This document shows, one piece after another, positions 34,002 to 42,488 of a stretch of 64,000 nucleotides of DNA (its first letter is position 1; each line of letters opens with the position of its first letter). Where the stretch lies: the NCBI GenBank assembly GCA_019635415.1, contig JAHBZN010000004.1, forward strand, positions 62,001 to 126,000. The letters are read 5' to 3'. Both the position numbers and the translations under genes were made by a program. Origin of the DNA: Ramlibacter sp. (lineage in GTDB: Bacteria; Pseudomonadota; Gammaproteobacteria; Burkholderiales; Burkholderiaceae_C). Below the pieces are notes generated by a model. The model had not been told where the DNA came from. It saw only the letters and a program-made list of their open reading frames with translations, and searched no databases.

Positions 34002-34526
34002 ATGAAAACCCTGACTGACCAGCTTGCACAGTACGCGGCCTACCACCGCGACCCGCGCAACATTGCCACCCACTTCGTCGGCATTCCGATGATCGTGCTG
34101 GCCATCGCCACCCTGCTGTCGCGCCCGGCCCTGATGGCCGGCGGACTGGCGCTCACCCCGGCCCTGCTGCTGACCGCCGGCACCGTGATCTACTACCTGC
34201 GGCTCGAAATGCGCATGGGACTGCTCATGGCCGTGCTGATGGCCCTGAATCTGTGGCTGGCCCAGTGGCTGGCCGCTCAGGCGACCCCGGTCTGGCTGAC
34301 CTGCGGCGTGGCTCTGTTCGTGGTGGGATGGGCGTTCCAGTTCGTCGGCCACTACTACGAGGGCAAGAAGCCCGCATTCGTGGACGACCTCGTGGGCCTG
34401 TTCATCGGACCGCTGTTCGTGGTGGCCGAAGTGATCTTTTCGCTGGGCCTGCGTGCCGACCTGCTCACGGCCATCGAAACCCGTGTGGGGCCGGTGCGCA
34501 AGCGCGAGCTGCACGCCGCGTCCTGA
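34002..34526 (+). CDS. Mpo1-like/DUF962 membrane protein
   Basis: A 174-residue membrane protein with about four transmembrane helices and the Mpo1-like signatures YAAYHRDPRNIATHFVGIP near residue 10 and FVGHYYEGKKPAF near residue 115. Yeast Mpo1 is an Fe-dependent dioxygenase acting on 2-hydroxy fatty acids; the conserved His residues are present, so a similar fatty-acid role is possible here. AGGAGA lies 5 bases before the ATG. It is divergent from the Crp/Fnr gene. Confidence 0.85.
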   Translation: MKTLTDQLAQYAAYHRDPRNIATHFVGIPMIVLAIATLLSRPALMAGGLALTPALLLTAGTVIYYLRLEMRMGLLMAVLMALNLWLAQWLAAQATPVWLTCGVALFVVGWAFQFVGHYYEGKKPAFVDDLVGLFIGPLFVVAEVIFSLGLRADLLTAIETRVGPVRKRELHAAS

Positions 34527-34535
34527 GCCAGGCGC

Positions 34536-37184
34536 TCAATCGTCCCAGGCCGGCAGGCTTTCGATCACGACCTCGCTCACCAACAGGTCCCCGGCCACCG
34601 GCTTCGTCTCCAGCTCGAACGTGAAGGTGGCGCCCTGCCCCGGCGTGGACCGCGCCCAGATGCGCCCCCCATGGCGCGCCACCACGGCGCGCGCGGTGGC
34701 GAGCCCGAGGCCCAGCCCGGGGAATTCACCGCGCGAATGCAAGCGCATGAAAGGAACGAACAGGCGCTCCTCGTCGGAGCCCTCGAAACCCACCCCGTTG
34801 TCCGAGACGAACCATGCGGGCACGCTGTCGTCGTCCCCTGTGGACGGGACCCGGCCCACGCGGATCCACGCGCTGGGCGACTGGGCCGTGAACTTCCAGG
34901 CATTGCCCAGGAGCGCCTGCAGCAGCAGGCGAACCAGCGCCTGGTCGCAATCGCAATACAGACCCGGCTCGACCTCCACATGAACGGTGCGTTGCGGGTC
35001 ACGCTCCTGCAGTGCTCCCAGAATCTGCAGGGCCAGCGCCGAAAGGTCCACGGCCTCGCGCTCGAAAGGCGCTCGCCCGATCTGGGTCAGGCGCAGGACC
35101 TCCTCCAGCATGCCCGCCATGCGCGCGCCCTTGCGGCGAAGCCGTTCCAGATCATGGGGTGACGTCGAATCCAGCGCGGCCACGCGGCGCAGTGTTGGCA
35201 GGATGTCCTCGGTGAGCGTGCGGATGTAGCCACTGACGATCTGACGGGAGGCCTTGAGCGCACTGGTGGCCTCGCCGTAGTGGTGCGCCAGCTTGTCCAG
35301 CTTGTCGCGCAGACGCGATTCGGCAGCCAGGCGCGAGGTGACATCGGCCGCCATCACCAGCCGCGCCGGCCGGCCCTTGAAAGTGATGGCATGGTGCGTC
35401 ACGTCCACCAGCAGCAGTTCTCCGCTGCGGGTCAGGTGGCGCCAGATGCCGGGCTCGTCCTGCAGGGAAGCGCTTGACGAGGCGTGGTTGACGTACTCGA
35501 CGAACTGCTCGCGGTCCTCTTCGGGCCGGATGTCCGTGGCCCGCATCGACAGGAACTCCGCCTCGGTGTAGCCGTAGCGCCGCTGCGCCGCCGCGTTGAC
35601 CGCAAGGAACTCCAGCGTCTGTGTATCGAAAATCCACATCACGTTGGGGTTGGCTTCGAACAACTCGCGGTAACGCCGCTCGCGCTCGCGCAGTTCATCG
35701 ATCATTTCCCAGTGCGGCGTGCTGTCCCTCAGGAAGACGCCCGTGCTGCCCTTTGAGGCGAACACATGGATCTCGAACCACCGCTTGTAGTGGGCGTGGT
35801 ATTCCTCCGACTCGAAGGACAGGCCATCCCGGACGGCCTGCTCGCAGGCGCTGCGGATCTGGCGGCTGCGGTCGTCCGGAAACAGGGACCAGAAATGCCG
35901 GCCGTCGAGCGATTCCACATCGCTCAACACCAGCTCGGCGGCCCGGCGGTTGCAGAACTTGATGTGCCAGCCCGCATCCAGCACCAGAAAGCCATCGGCC
36001 ATCTGGTTGAGCACGGCGTTGAGTTCATCATGCGCCTTCTGCGATTCAGCGAGTGCATCGTCGCGCTGCTGCGCGCGCCGCGCCAGCCCCGCCCACATGG
36101 CGTCCAGCCCGCGCTGCAGCATGCGTATCTCCCGCACGCGGCCGGCGCGAGGCACCCGCGGGCCGCGCTGGCCCCGCAGCGCCATCTGCCGCATGGATTG
36201 CGCCAGATCATCGAGCGGAAGCAGCAGCCAGTTGCGCCCCACGTAGGAGAGGATGGCCGCCAACAGCAGGATCAGCCCGAGCAGCGCGGCCATCAGGTAG
36301 GCCAGTTCATCGTGCGGCGGGCCGATCATGACCTCGAGGTCGGCCGACACGGCCACCTGCAGGCCCGTGGTGCCGGCCACGGCGATCGGCACGACGTGAT
36401 GGAGCCAGGCCCGTCCATCAGGCCCTTGCGTGGCCAGCGGTCCGGCACGGCCCGACGCGAGCTGTCCCGCCAGGGTCTCGTCCGTCACCTGTCCCCCGGT
36501 GCCACGCGGGCCTTGCAACGTGCTGGCCAGCACCACGCCCTGGCCATCGGTCACCCAGGCCGACATGCCTGCCGCCAGGGGAACGGCTCGCAGGCGCTGC
36601 TCCAGTTGCCCCAGGTCCAGTCCCACAAAAGCGACCCCCCGCAGCACACCATTGCTGTCCTTGACGGGTGCCGCCAACGGCATGGTCTTGTTGCCCGTCA
36701 CGCGCCCCACCACGTAATGGCCGGCCGTGAACGAGGCGCCCTGCAGCACGCGGCGGAAGTAATCCCGGTCTCCGAGGTTCACCGGGTCGCGCGCCAGCAT
36801 CGACCGGCACGCCAGCATGCCATCGAGGTCGATGACCCCCATGGACACGTAATTGGGAAGACGGCTGTTGAGCCGCTGCATGAACTGGTTGCAGGCGGGC
36901 CAGTCGCCCGCCATCACCGGCGTTGCGGCACTGACGGTGAGCAGCAGCTGCCGTGTGCCCTCGATGGACTGGGCCTGCCCTGCGGCCAGAAGGCTGGCCA
37001 GCGCTGCGATGTCGGCGGCGGCGCGCTCCGTGAGTTTGCGCTGCTGCACCTGCCAGGCAATGGCCAGCACCAGCAGCAGCGGCACCACGGCCAGCGCCAT
37101 CAGGACCAGCGCCACGACACGTGAGCTCACGCCCCGTACCCTGGGGCCGGGATGTGCAAACACGCTGTCAGCGAAGTCCTTCAC
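34536..37184 (-). CDS. PAS/Cache sensor histidine-kinase-like protein lacking the phospho-acceptor His
   Basis: An 882-residue inner-membrane sensor: TM1 (about residues 20-42), a periplasmic Cache-type domain (about 50-295), TM2 (about 300-320), a HAMP-like linker, two PAS domains (about 395-500 and 515-625), a dimerisation-helix region and an HATPase domain. The ATP site is intact: N box LLGNAWKFT, G1 SDNGVGFE, F box FVPFMRLH, G2 GLGLGLATA. Where kinases have SHDLRAPLR this protein reads TEDILPTLR, so Glu659 (codon 35208-35210) replaces the phospho-acceptor His. GTG at 37184 is chosen because GAGGAGG precedes it; a GTG 84 bases upstream is possible. No response regulator is adjacent. Confidence 0.85.
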   Translation of the reverse strand: MKDFADSVFAHPGPRVRGVSSRVVALVLMALAVVPLLLVLAIAWQVQQRKLTERAAADIAALASLLAAGQAQSIEGTRQLLLTVSAATPVMAGDWPACNQFMQRLNSRLPNYVSMGVIDLDGMLACRSMLARDPVNLGDRDYFRRVLQGASFTAGHYVVGRVTGNKTMPLAAPVKDSNGVLRGVAFVGLDLGQLEQRLRAVPLAAGMSAWVTDGQGVVLASTLQGPRGTGGQVTDETLAGQLASGRAGPLATQGPDGRAWLHHVVPIAVAGTTGLQVAVSADLEVMIGPPHDELAYLMAALLGLILLLAAILSYVGRNWLLLPLDDLAQSMRQMALRGQRGPRVPRAGRVREIRMLQRGLDAMWAGLARRAQQRDDALAESQKAHDELNAVLNQMADGFLVLDAGWHIKFCNRRAAELVLSDVESLDGRHFWSLFPDDRSRQIRSACEQAVRDGLSFESEEYHAHYKRWFEIHVFASKGSTGVFLRDSTPHWEMIDELRERERRYRELFEANPNVMWIFDTQTLEFLAVNAAAQRRYGYTEAEFLSMRATDIRPEEDREQFVEYVNHASSSASLQDEPGIWRHLTRSGELLLVDVTHHAITFKGRPARLVMAADVTSRLAAESRLRDKLDKLAHHYGEATSALKASRQIVSGYIRTLTEDILPTLRRVAALDSTSPHDLERLRRKGARMAGMLEEVLRLTQIGRAPFEREAVDLSALALQILGALQERDPQRTVHVEVEPGLYCDCDQALVRLLLQALLGNAWKFTAQSPSAWIRVGRVPSTGDDDSVPAWFVSDNGVGFEGSDEERLFVPFMRLHSRGEFPGLGLGLATARAVVARHGGRIWARSTPGQGATFTFELETKPVAGDLLVSEVVIESLPAWDD

Positions 37185-37290
37185 GCCTGACGCCTCCTCA
37201 CCCGGCCCACTGGCGCGGGAAAAACAGCATCCCCGGCCTGCCCGCGGGCCAACTTTTGATTGGAGCACGCTGAGCAGGCCATGGCTTAAG

Positions 37291-38295
37291 TCATTTGCTT
37301 AACCCGGTCCACACGTCCATGGGCTGCCACTGCAGCGGCAGCCGCACATCGACACCCTCCCGGGCACCGCGGTCGCGCAGGAACTCCATGGTCACCTCGA
37401 AATGGTCGAGCGGCGGCGGCATGGGTTGCATCGGTTGCTCCGACGGCACCCAGAAATCGTCCCAGTGGATCGGGATCACGCGCTTCGCTCCCACGCCACT
37501 GACCAGTTCACGCCACAGCGCATCGCGGTAGGCTTCATCACGCGACCCTAGCGCGCCAATGCCCAGCATCACCACGTCGGCCTGCACCCCCTTGAGCGCG
37601 CCGGGCTCGAATCCGGCGCTGCCGGCGATCAGCATGCGATGCCCGCCATGCTCGACCAGAAGGATGTAGCTCATCCCTTCCTGGTAGGCGCGCACGCGCA
37701 CGGGTGGCTTGAGCGGCGCCGTGATCTCGCCGCCAGTGAACCCGGTGGGGGCATGGCGCCCGGGATAGAACGTCAGCGTGAAGCGGCCAAAGCGCAGCGG
37801 CACGCCCAGCGGTGGCACGCGGATCTGGGACTCGGGCAGGCCCCAGCCTCGACCCACGTTGGCACTGGAGGCCGAGCCCAGCAGCAGGGCCCCGGTGCGC
37901 CGCGCGACTTCGGGCGAATCCATGACATGGTCATAGTGCGAATGCAGCGGAATCACCGCCGCAAGCCGGCCCGTGCGGCCCGGAATGCCGGCACGCAGCA
38001 TGCCGCGCGTGATGGCCTGCAGGTCAGGTTCGACCTTGCCCAACACCACCTTCATCTTGCCCGGGCGCGAAAAAAATCCGTCGGTGAGCAAGGCGGTTTC
38101 ACCGTCGTCCAGCAGCAGCGTGGCCACGCCGAGAAAGCTCACCTTGAGTGACGGTGTGACGGGTTCCGTGCCGCGCCAGCCGAGTGCGCTGTAGGGCATG
38201 AGCGACGGATGCTGCTGCAACAGCCAGGCCAGTCCGGCGGCGGCCAGAGCGAGCAAAAACAGCAATCCGATGAGAACTTTCTTAAACGTACGCAT
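37291..38295 (-). CDS. Membrane-anchored MBL-fold metallohydrolase
   Basis: A 334-residue metallo-beta-lactamase-fold protein with an N-terminal signal anchor (residues 5-27, KVLIGLLFLLALAAAGLAWLL) and the metal motif HSHYDHVMDS near residue 118; a later HWDDFW may add a ligand. It resembles N-acyl-phosphatidylethanolamine phospholipase D-like and UlaG-like hydrolases, but the substrate is unknown. The ATG at 38295 puts the basic residues just before the hydrophobic anchor; an ATG 30 bases upstream is also in frame. Confidence 0.8.
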   Translation of the reverse strand: MRTFKKVLIGLLFLLALAAAGLAWLLQQHPSLMPYSALGWRGTEPVTPSLKVSFLGVATLLLDDGETALLTDGFFSRPGKMKVVLGKVEPDLQAITRGMLRAGIPGRTGRLAAVIPLHSHYDHVMDSPEVARRTGALLLGSASSANVGRGWGLPESQIRVPPLGVPLRFGRFTLTFYPGRHAPTGFTGGEITAPLKPPVRVRAYQEGMSYILLVEHGGHRMLIAGSAGFEPGALKGVQADVVMLGIGALGSRDEAYRDALWRELVSGVGAKRVIPIHWDDFWVPSEQPMQPMPPPLDHFEVTMEFLRDRGAREGVDVRLPLQWQPMDVWTGLSK

Positions 38296-38337
38296 GCTTT
38301 TCACTGAAGGCTGCGAAGACCCCATCGTATCCGATAT

Positions 38338-38379
38338 GCTATTAAATCAATAGCGTTAAATACAACACACATGCGGGCT
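38338..38379 (+). repeat. Dispersed repeat copy F (upstream of the aldehyde dehydrogenase gene)
   Basis: GCTAT-N7-ATAGC at 38338-38354, 20 bases, then GGGCT at 38375-38379. It lies between the divergent MBL and aldehyde dehydrogenase genes, where their promoters should be. Confidence 0.75.
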
Positions 38380-38436
38380 GAACAAGGATTTCACCTCTTC
38401 AGACGGGAGCCCCCAGGATTGGAGCAAAATCGCCGC

Positions 38437-39870
38437 ATGCAGTTGAATTACATCGCAAACACCTCGGTGCCGTCTGCTTCGGGCCGCACACTTCCCGTGA
38501 TCGATCCGTCCGACGGGCAGCCTTTTGACGAGCTGCAACGCAGCAACGCGCACGACATCGACACCGCGGTTCATGCTGCGCGCAAATGCCACGATGCCGT
38601 CTGGAGCAAGCTCAGCGCCGCCGAGCGCGGACGCCTGCTGATGAAGCTGTCGGCCAAGGTGGCCGAGCACGCCGATGAATTGGCCGCAATCGAACAACGC
38701 GACTGCGGCAAGCCGACCAAGCAGGCACGCGCGGACGCCATCGCGCTGGTGCGCTACTTCGAGTTCTATGCCGGCGCCTGCGACAAGCTGCATGGCGACA
38801 CCATTCCTTACCTGGACGGCTACAGCGTCCTGACCTGGCGCGAGCCGCACGGCGTGACCGGCCACATCATTCCCTGGAACTACCCGATGCAGATCTTCGG
38901 GCGCAGCGTGGGCGGCGCACTGGCGGCTGGCAATGTCTGCGTGATCAAGCCGGCCGAGGATGCCTGCCTGTCGCTGATCCGCGTGGCCCAGCTCGCCGCC
39001 GAGGTGGGGTTCCCGGCCGGCGCCATCAACATCGTCACCGGCTATGGCCATGAAGTGGGCGACGCGCTGGCGCGCCATGAAGGCATCGACCACATCAGCT
39101 TCACCGGCAGCCCCAAGGTGGGCACGCTGATCCAGCAGGTGGCTGCCGAACGCCATTGCCCGGTCACGCTGGAGCTGGGTGGCAAAAGCCCGCAGATCAT
39201 CTTTGCCGACGCCGATCTGGACGCGGCCATCCCCATGGTCATCAACGCCATCGTGCAGAACGCCGGGCAGACCTGCAGCGCCGGTTCGCGGCTGCTGGTG
39301 GACCAGGCCATCTACGAACCGTTGCTGGAACGGCTGGGCCAGGCCTTTGAAAACCTGCGCGTCGGCCCGGCGGCCATGGACCTGGACGTGGGCCCACTGA
39401 TCCGCCAGAGCCAGCAGCAGCGGGTATGGGACTTCCTCAGCGACGCCCATGCCGCCAGCATCCCCATCGTGGCCCAAGGCCGGATCGTTGACGAAGCGCC
39501 CGAGACCGGCTACTACCAGGCACCGGCCCTGCTGCGCGACGTGCCGGCCTACCACCGCATTGCCCAGGAGGAAGTGTTCGGCCCGGTGCTCGCGGCCATG
39601 AGCTTCAAGGACGAGGACCATGCGGTGGAGCTGGCCAACGCCACGCAGTTCGGCCTGGTGGCCGGCATCTGGACGCGCGACGGCGCCCGCCAGTTCCGCA
39701 TGGCCCGGCGCGTGAAAAGCGGCCAGGTGTTCATCAACAACTACGGCGCCGGCGGCGGCGTGGAACTGCCGTTCGGCGGCGTCAAGTCATCGGGCTATGG
39801 CCGCGAGAAGGGCTTCGAGGCACTGCTCGGCTTCACCACGCTCAAGACCGTCGCGATCCGCCACGGCTGA
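38437..39870 (+). CDS. NAD(P)-dependent aldehyde dehydrogenase
   Basis: A 477-residue ALDH-superfamily enzyme oxidising an aldehyde to its acid. The general base is Glu in LELGGKSP near residue 248, the nucleophile Cys in GQTCSAGSR near residue 282, and the nucleotide fold has IPWNYPMQ and FTGSPKVG. The aldehyde is unknown; the SDR downstream could supply or use it. The ATG at 38437 is supported by family length; an in-frame ATG at 38371 lies in repeat copy F. Confidence 0.92.
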   Translation: MQLNYIANTSVPSASGRTLPVIDPSDGQPFDELQRSNAHDIDTAVHAARKCHDAVWSKLSAAERGRLLMKLSAKVAEHADELAAIEQRDCGKPTKQARADAIALVRYFEFYAGACDKLHGDTIPYLDGYSVLTWREPHGVTGHIIPWNYPMQIFGRSVGGALAAGNVCVIKPAEDACLSLIRVAQLAAEVGFPAGAINIVTGYGHEVGDALARHEGIDHISFTGSPKVGTLIQQVAAERHCPVTLELGGKSPQIIFADADLDAAIPMVINAIVQNAGQTCSAGSRLLVDQAIYEPLLERLGQAFENLRVGPAAMDLDVGPLIRQSQQQRVWDFLSDAHAASIPIVAQGRIVDEAPETGYYQAPALLRDVPAYHRIAQEEVFGPVLAAMSFKDEDHAVELANATQFGLVAGIWTRDGARQFRMARRVKSGQVFINNYGAGGGVELPFGGVKSSGYGREKGFEALLGFTTLKTVAIRHG

Positions 39871-39896
39871 CCGATTTTCAAGCCTGGCAAGGCTGT

Positions 39897-39938
39897 AGCC
39901 CTTGCCAGGCGTCCACTTTCAGCTACCAATTCAATAGC
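39897..39938 (-). repeat. Dispersed repeat copy G (between aldehyde dehydrogenase and SDR genes)
   Basis: On the minus strand GCTAT-N7-GTAGC (39938-39922), 20 bases, then GGGCT (39901-39897) and ACAGCC. A flanking dyad GCCTGGCAAGG/CCTTGCCAGGC (39882-39910) adds a hairpin that could act as a terminator-like structure. Confidence 0.78.
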
Positions 39939-39955
39939 ATTCAGGAGACAGTTCC

Positions 39956-40717
39956 ATGCGAGTCAAGGACAAAGTTGTGATCGTCACGGGTTCCGGTGGC
40001 GGCATCGGGGAAGGCATTGCCAGACGCCTGGCCGAGCAAGGCGCCAAAGTCATCGTCAACGACATCAACGCCTCGCTCGGCGAGAAGGTGGTGGCCGACA
40101 TCACCGCAGCGGGCGGCACGGCGTCGTTCTTCGCGGCCGACGTGACGAAGTCGGCCGACGTCAAGGCCCTGGTCGACGCCGCCGTGCAGCGCTACGGCAA
40201 GCTCGATGTGATGGTGAACAACGCGGGCTGGACGCACCGCAACCGCCCGGCGCTCGAGGTCAGCGAGGAAGAGTTCGACAGGTGCTACGCCGTCAACATG
40301 AAGAGCATCTACCTGGCCACGATCCATGCCACACCGGTGTTTCGGGCCAACGGGGGCGGCAGCTTCATCAACATCGCCTCCACGGCGGGTGTGCGTCCGC
40401 GGCCTGGCCTCACCTGGTACAACGGCTCCAAGGGGGCGGTGATCACCACCAGCAAGTCGCTCGCGGCGGAGCTCGGGCCGGACAACATCCGCGTCAACTG
40501 CGTCAACCCGGTGTTCAACCCCGACACGGGCCTGTCGGCCGAATTCGCGGGCGGACCGGTGGACGAAGCACGCCGTGCCAAGTTCCTGGCGACCATCCCG
40601 CTGGGCCGCTTTTCCACCGCACTGGACGTGGCGAATGCCTGCTTGTACCTGTCCAGCGACGAAGCCGCTTTCATTTCAGGGATTTGCATCGAGGTTGATG
40701 GCGCGCGCTGCGTCTGA
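39956..40717 (+). CDS. Short-chain dehydrogenase/reductase
   Basis: A 253-residue classical SDR with the cofactor motif TGSGGGIGEG at residues 11-20, NNAG near residue 88, the catalytic Ser in INIASTAG and the YNGSK active-site Tyr and Lys near residue 154. It resembles 3-oxoacyl-ACP reductase or glucose dehydrogenase homologues; the substrate is not known. AGGAGA precedes the ATG. It follows the aldehyde dehydrogenase gene and ends 17 bases before moaA. Confidence 0.9.
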   Translation: MRVKDKVVIVTGSGGGIGEGIARRLAEQGAKVIVNDINASLGEKVVADITAAGGTASFFAADVTKSADVKALVDAAVQRYGKLDVMVNNAGWTHRNRPALEVSEEEFDRCYAVNMKSIYLATIHATPVFRANGGGSFINIASTAGVRPRPGLTWYNGSKGAVITTSKSLAAELGPDNIRVNCVNPVFNPDTGLSAEFAGGPVDEARRAKFLATIPLGRFSTALDVANACLYLSSDEAAFISGICIEVDGARCV

Positions 40718-40734
40718 GCGTTGACAATGCGGGC

Positions 40735-41871
40735 ATGGCCGAACGCGTGATCCCCCTGGTCGACCAGCGCCATGCGCTGGCCGCGGCCCTGCCCACCCGG
40801 CCGGTGGCGGCCACCGGCCTGCTCGCGGACACCCTGGGCCGGCCGCTTCGGGACCTGCGCATCAGCGTCACCGACCGCTGCAACTTCCGCTGCAGCTACT
40901 GCATGCCCAAGGAGGTCTTCGACAAGGACTACCCTTACCTGCCCCATGCCTCGCTGCTGACCTTCGAGGAGATCACACGCCTGGCCCGGCAGTTCGTGGC
41001 GCACGGCGTGCAGAAGATCCGCCTGACCGGTGGCGAGCCGCTGCTGCGCAAGAACATCGAGGTCCTGATCGAACAGCTTGCGGCCCTGCGCACGGTGGAC
41101 GGCACGCCGCTAGACATCACGTTGACCACCAACGGCTCCCTGCTGGCCCGCAAGGCGCGGGCGCTGCGGGCCGCTGGCCTGCAGCGCGTGACCGTCAGCC
41201 TTGACGGGCTGGACGACGCGGTGTTCCGCCGCATGAACGATGTGGACTTCCCCGTCGCCGAGGTGCTCGAGGGCATCGCCGCGGCACGCGAGGCGGGCCT
41301 GGGGCCCGTCAAGGTCAACATGGTGGTCAAGCGTGGCACCAACGACCACGAGATCCTGCCCATGGCCCGGCACTTCCGGGGCACTGGCACGGTCCTGCGC
41401 TTCATCGAATACATGGACGTGGGCGCCACCAACGGCTGGCGCATGGACGAAGTGCTGCCGTCGGCCGAGGTGATTCGCCGCCTCCAGGCCGAATACGCGC
41501 TGGTGCCGCTCGAACCATCGGCGCCCGGCGAAACCGCCGAACGCTGGGGCTATGCCGACGCGAACGGCCAGCACGCGGCGCAGGCCGGCGAGATCGGCGT
41601 CATCAGCAGCGTGACCCAGGCCTTCTGCGGCGACTGCAACCGCGCCCGGCTGTCCACCGAAGGCCAGGTGTATCTGTGCCTGTTCGCCAGCCAGGGGCAC
41701 GACCTGCGTGCACTGCTGCGCGGGGGCGCCAGCGACGAGGCGCTGGCCTCGGCCATCGGCCACATCTGGCAGGGCCGGAGCGATCGCTACTCGCAGTTGC
41801 GGGGCACCCTGGCACCCGACAGCGCTGCGCCCGCCGGGCGGCGCGTCGAAATGAGCTACATCGGAGGCTGA
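40735..41871 (+). CDS. moaA: GTP 3',8-cyclase, molybdenum cofactor synthesis
   Basis: Radical-SAM enzyme that, with MoaC, turns GTP into cyclic pyranopterin monophosphate. The 378-residue product has the SAM cluster motif CNFRCSYCMPK near residue 46, TGGEPLLR near residue 96, the C-terminal cluster cysteines in CGDCNRARL with a third in VYLCLF, and the C-terminal Gly-Gly. mobA follows immediately, giving a molybdenum cofactor gene pair. The ATG lies 17 bases after the SDR stop. Confidence 0.96.
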   Translation: MAERVIPLVDQRHALAAALPTRPVAATGLLADTLGRPLRDLRISVTDRCNFRCSYCMPKEVFDKDYPYLPHASLLTFEEITRLARQFVAHGVQKIRLTGGEPLLRKNIEVLIEQLAALRTVDGTPLDITLTTNGSLLARKARALRAAGLQRVTVSLDGLDDAVFRRMNDVDFPVAEVLEGIAAAREAGLGPVKVNMVVKRGTNDHEILPMARHFRGTGTVLRFIEYMDVGATNGWRMDEVLPSAEVIRRLQAEYALVPLEPSAPGETAERWGYADANGQHAAQAGEIGVISSVTQAFCGDCNRARLSTEGQVYLCLFASQGHDLRALLRGGASDEALASAIGHIWQGRSDRYSQLRGTLAPDSAAPAGRRVEMSYIGG

Positions 41872-41872
41872 C

Positions 41873-42475
41873 CTGCTCTCCCCGCACGATGTCACTGGCC
41901 TCGTGCTCGCCGGCGGCCAGGGCCGGCGCATGGGCGGGCAGGATAAGGGCCTGGTGGACTTCAATGGCACAGCCCTCGCGCAATGGGCGCTGCAGCGGCT
42001 GCGCCCCCAAGTCAGTGCCTTGCTGCTCAGCGCCAACCGGCACCTGGAGCAGTACGCGGCCTGGGGTGTCCCGGTGGTCCAGGATGGCACGGACGACTTC
42101 CCCGGCCCGCTGGCGGGGCTGCTGGCCGGCCTCAGGCACTGCGCCACCCCCTGGCTGGCCTGCGTGCCCTGCGATGCGCCGGCCTTCCCCACCGACCTGG
42201 TGGCCCGGCTCGCGGGCGGATTGGGCGGGCAGCCGGCGGCCGTGGCGATCACGGTCACCGATCGCGGGGAGCCCGAGATGCAGCCCGTGTTCTGCCTGGT
42301 CAGTGTGCAATGCGCGGACAGCCTGCAGGCTTTCCTGCAGGGCGGCGGTCACCGCATGCGCGACTGGCTGCAGGCGCTGCCAGCCTGCCCCGTGGCCTTC
42401 GACCGGCCCGGCGATGCCAGAGCCTTCCTCAACCTCAACACCGAGGCCGAACTCCGGCTCGCAGCCTCGCGCTGA
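41873..42475 (+). CDS. mobA: Molybdenum cofactor guanylyltransferase, possible CTG start
   Basis: Attaches GMP to molybdopterin to form the guanine dinucleotide cofactor. The nucleotide-binding motif LAGGQGRRMGGQDKGL, PCDAPAFP and the C-terminal FLNLNTEAEL mark MobA. The first standard start codon, GTG at 41903, would begin at the V of VLAGG and lose most of the first beta strand (VTGLVLAGG) that the family keeps. CTG at 41873 lies 5 bases after GGAGG in the end of moaA and restores it, giving 200 residues. The CTG start is an inference; the gene identity is firm. Confidence 0.85.
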   Translation: MLSPHDVTGLVLAGGQGRRMGGQDKGLVDFNGTALAQWALQRLRPQVSALLLSANRHLEQYAAWGVPVVQDGTDDFPGPLAGLLAGLRHCATPWLACVPCDAPAFPTDLVARLAGGLGGQPAAVAITVTDRGEPEMQPVFCLVSVQCADSLQAFLQGGGHRMRDWLQALPACPVAFDRPGDARAFLNLNTEAELRLAASR

Positions 42476-42488
42476 GGCCGGCGACCCG

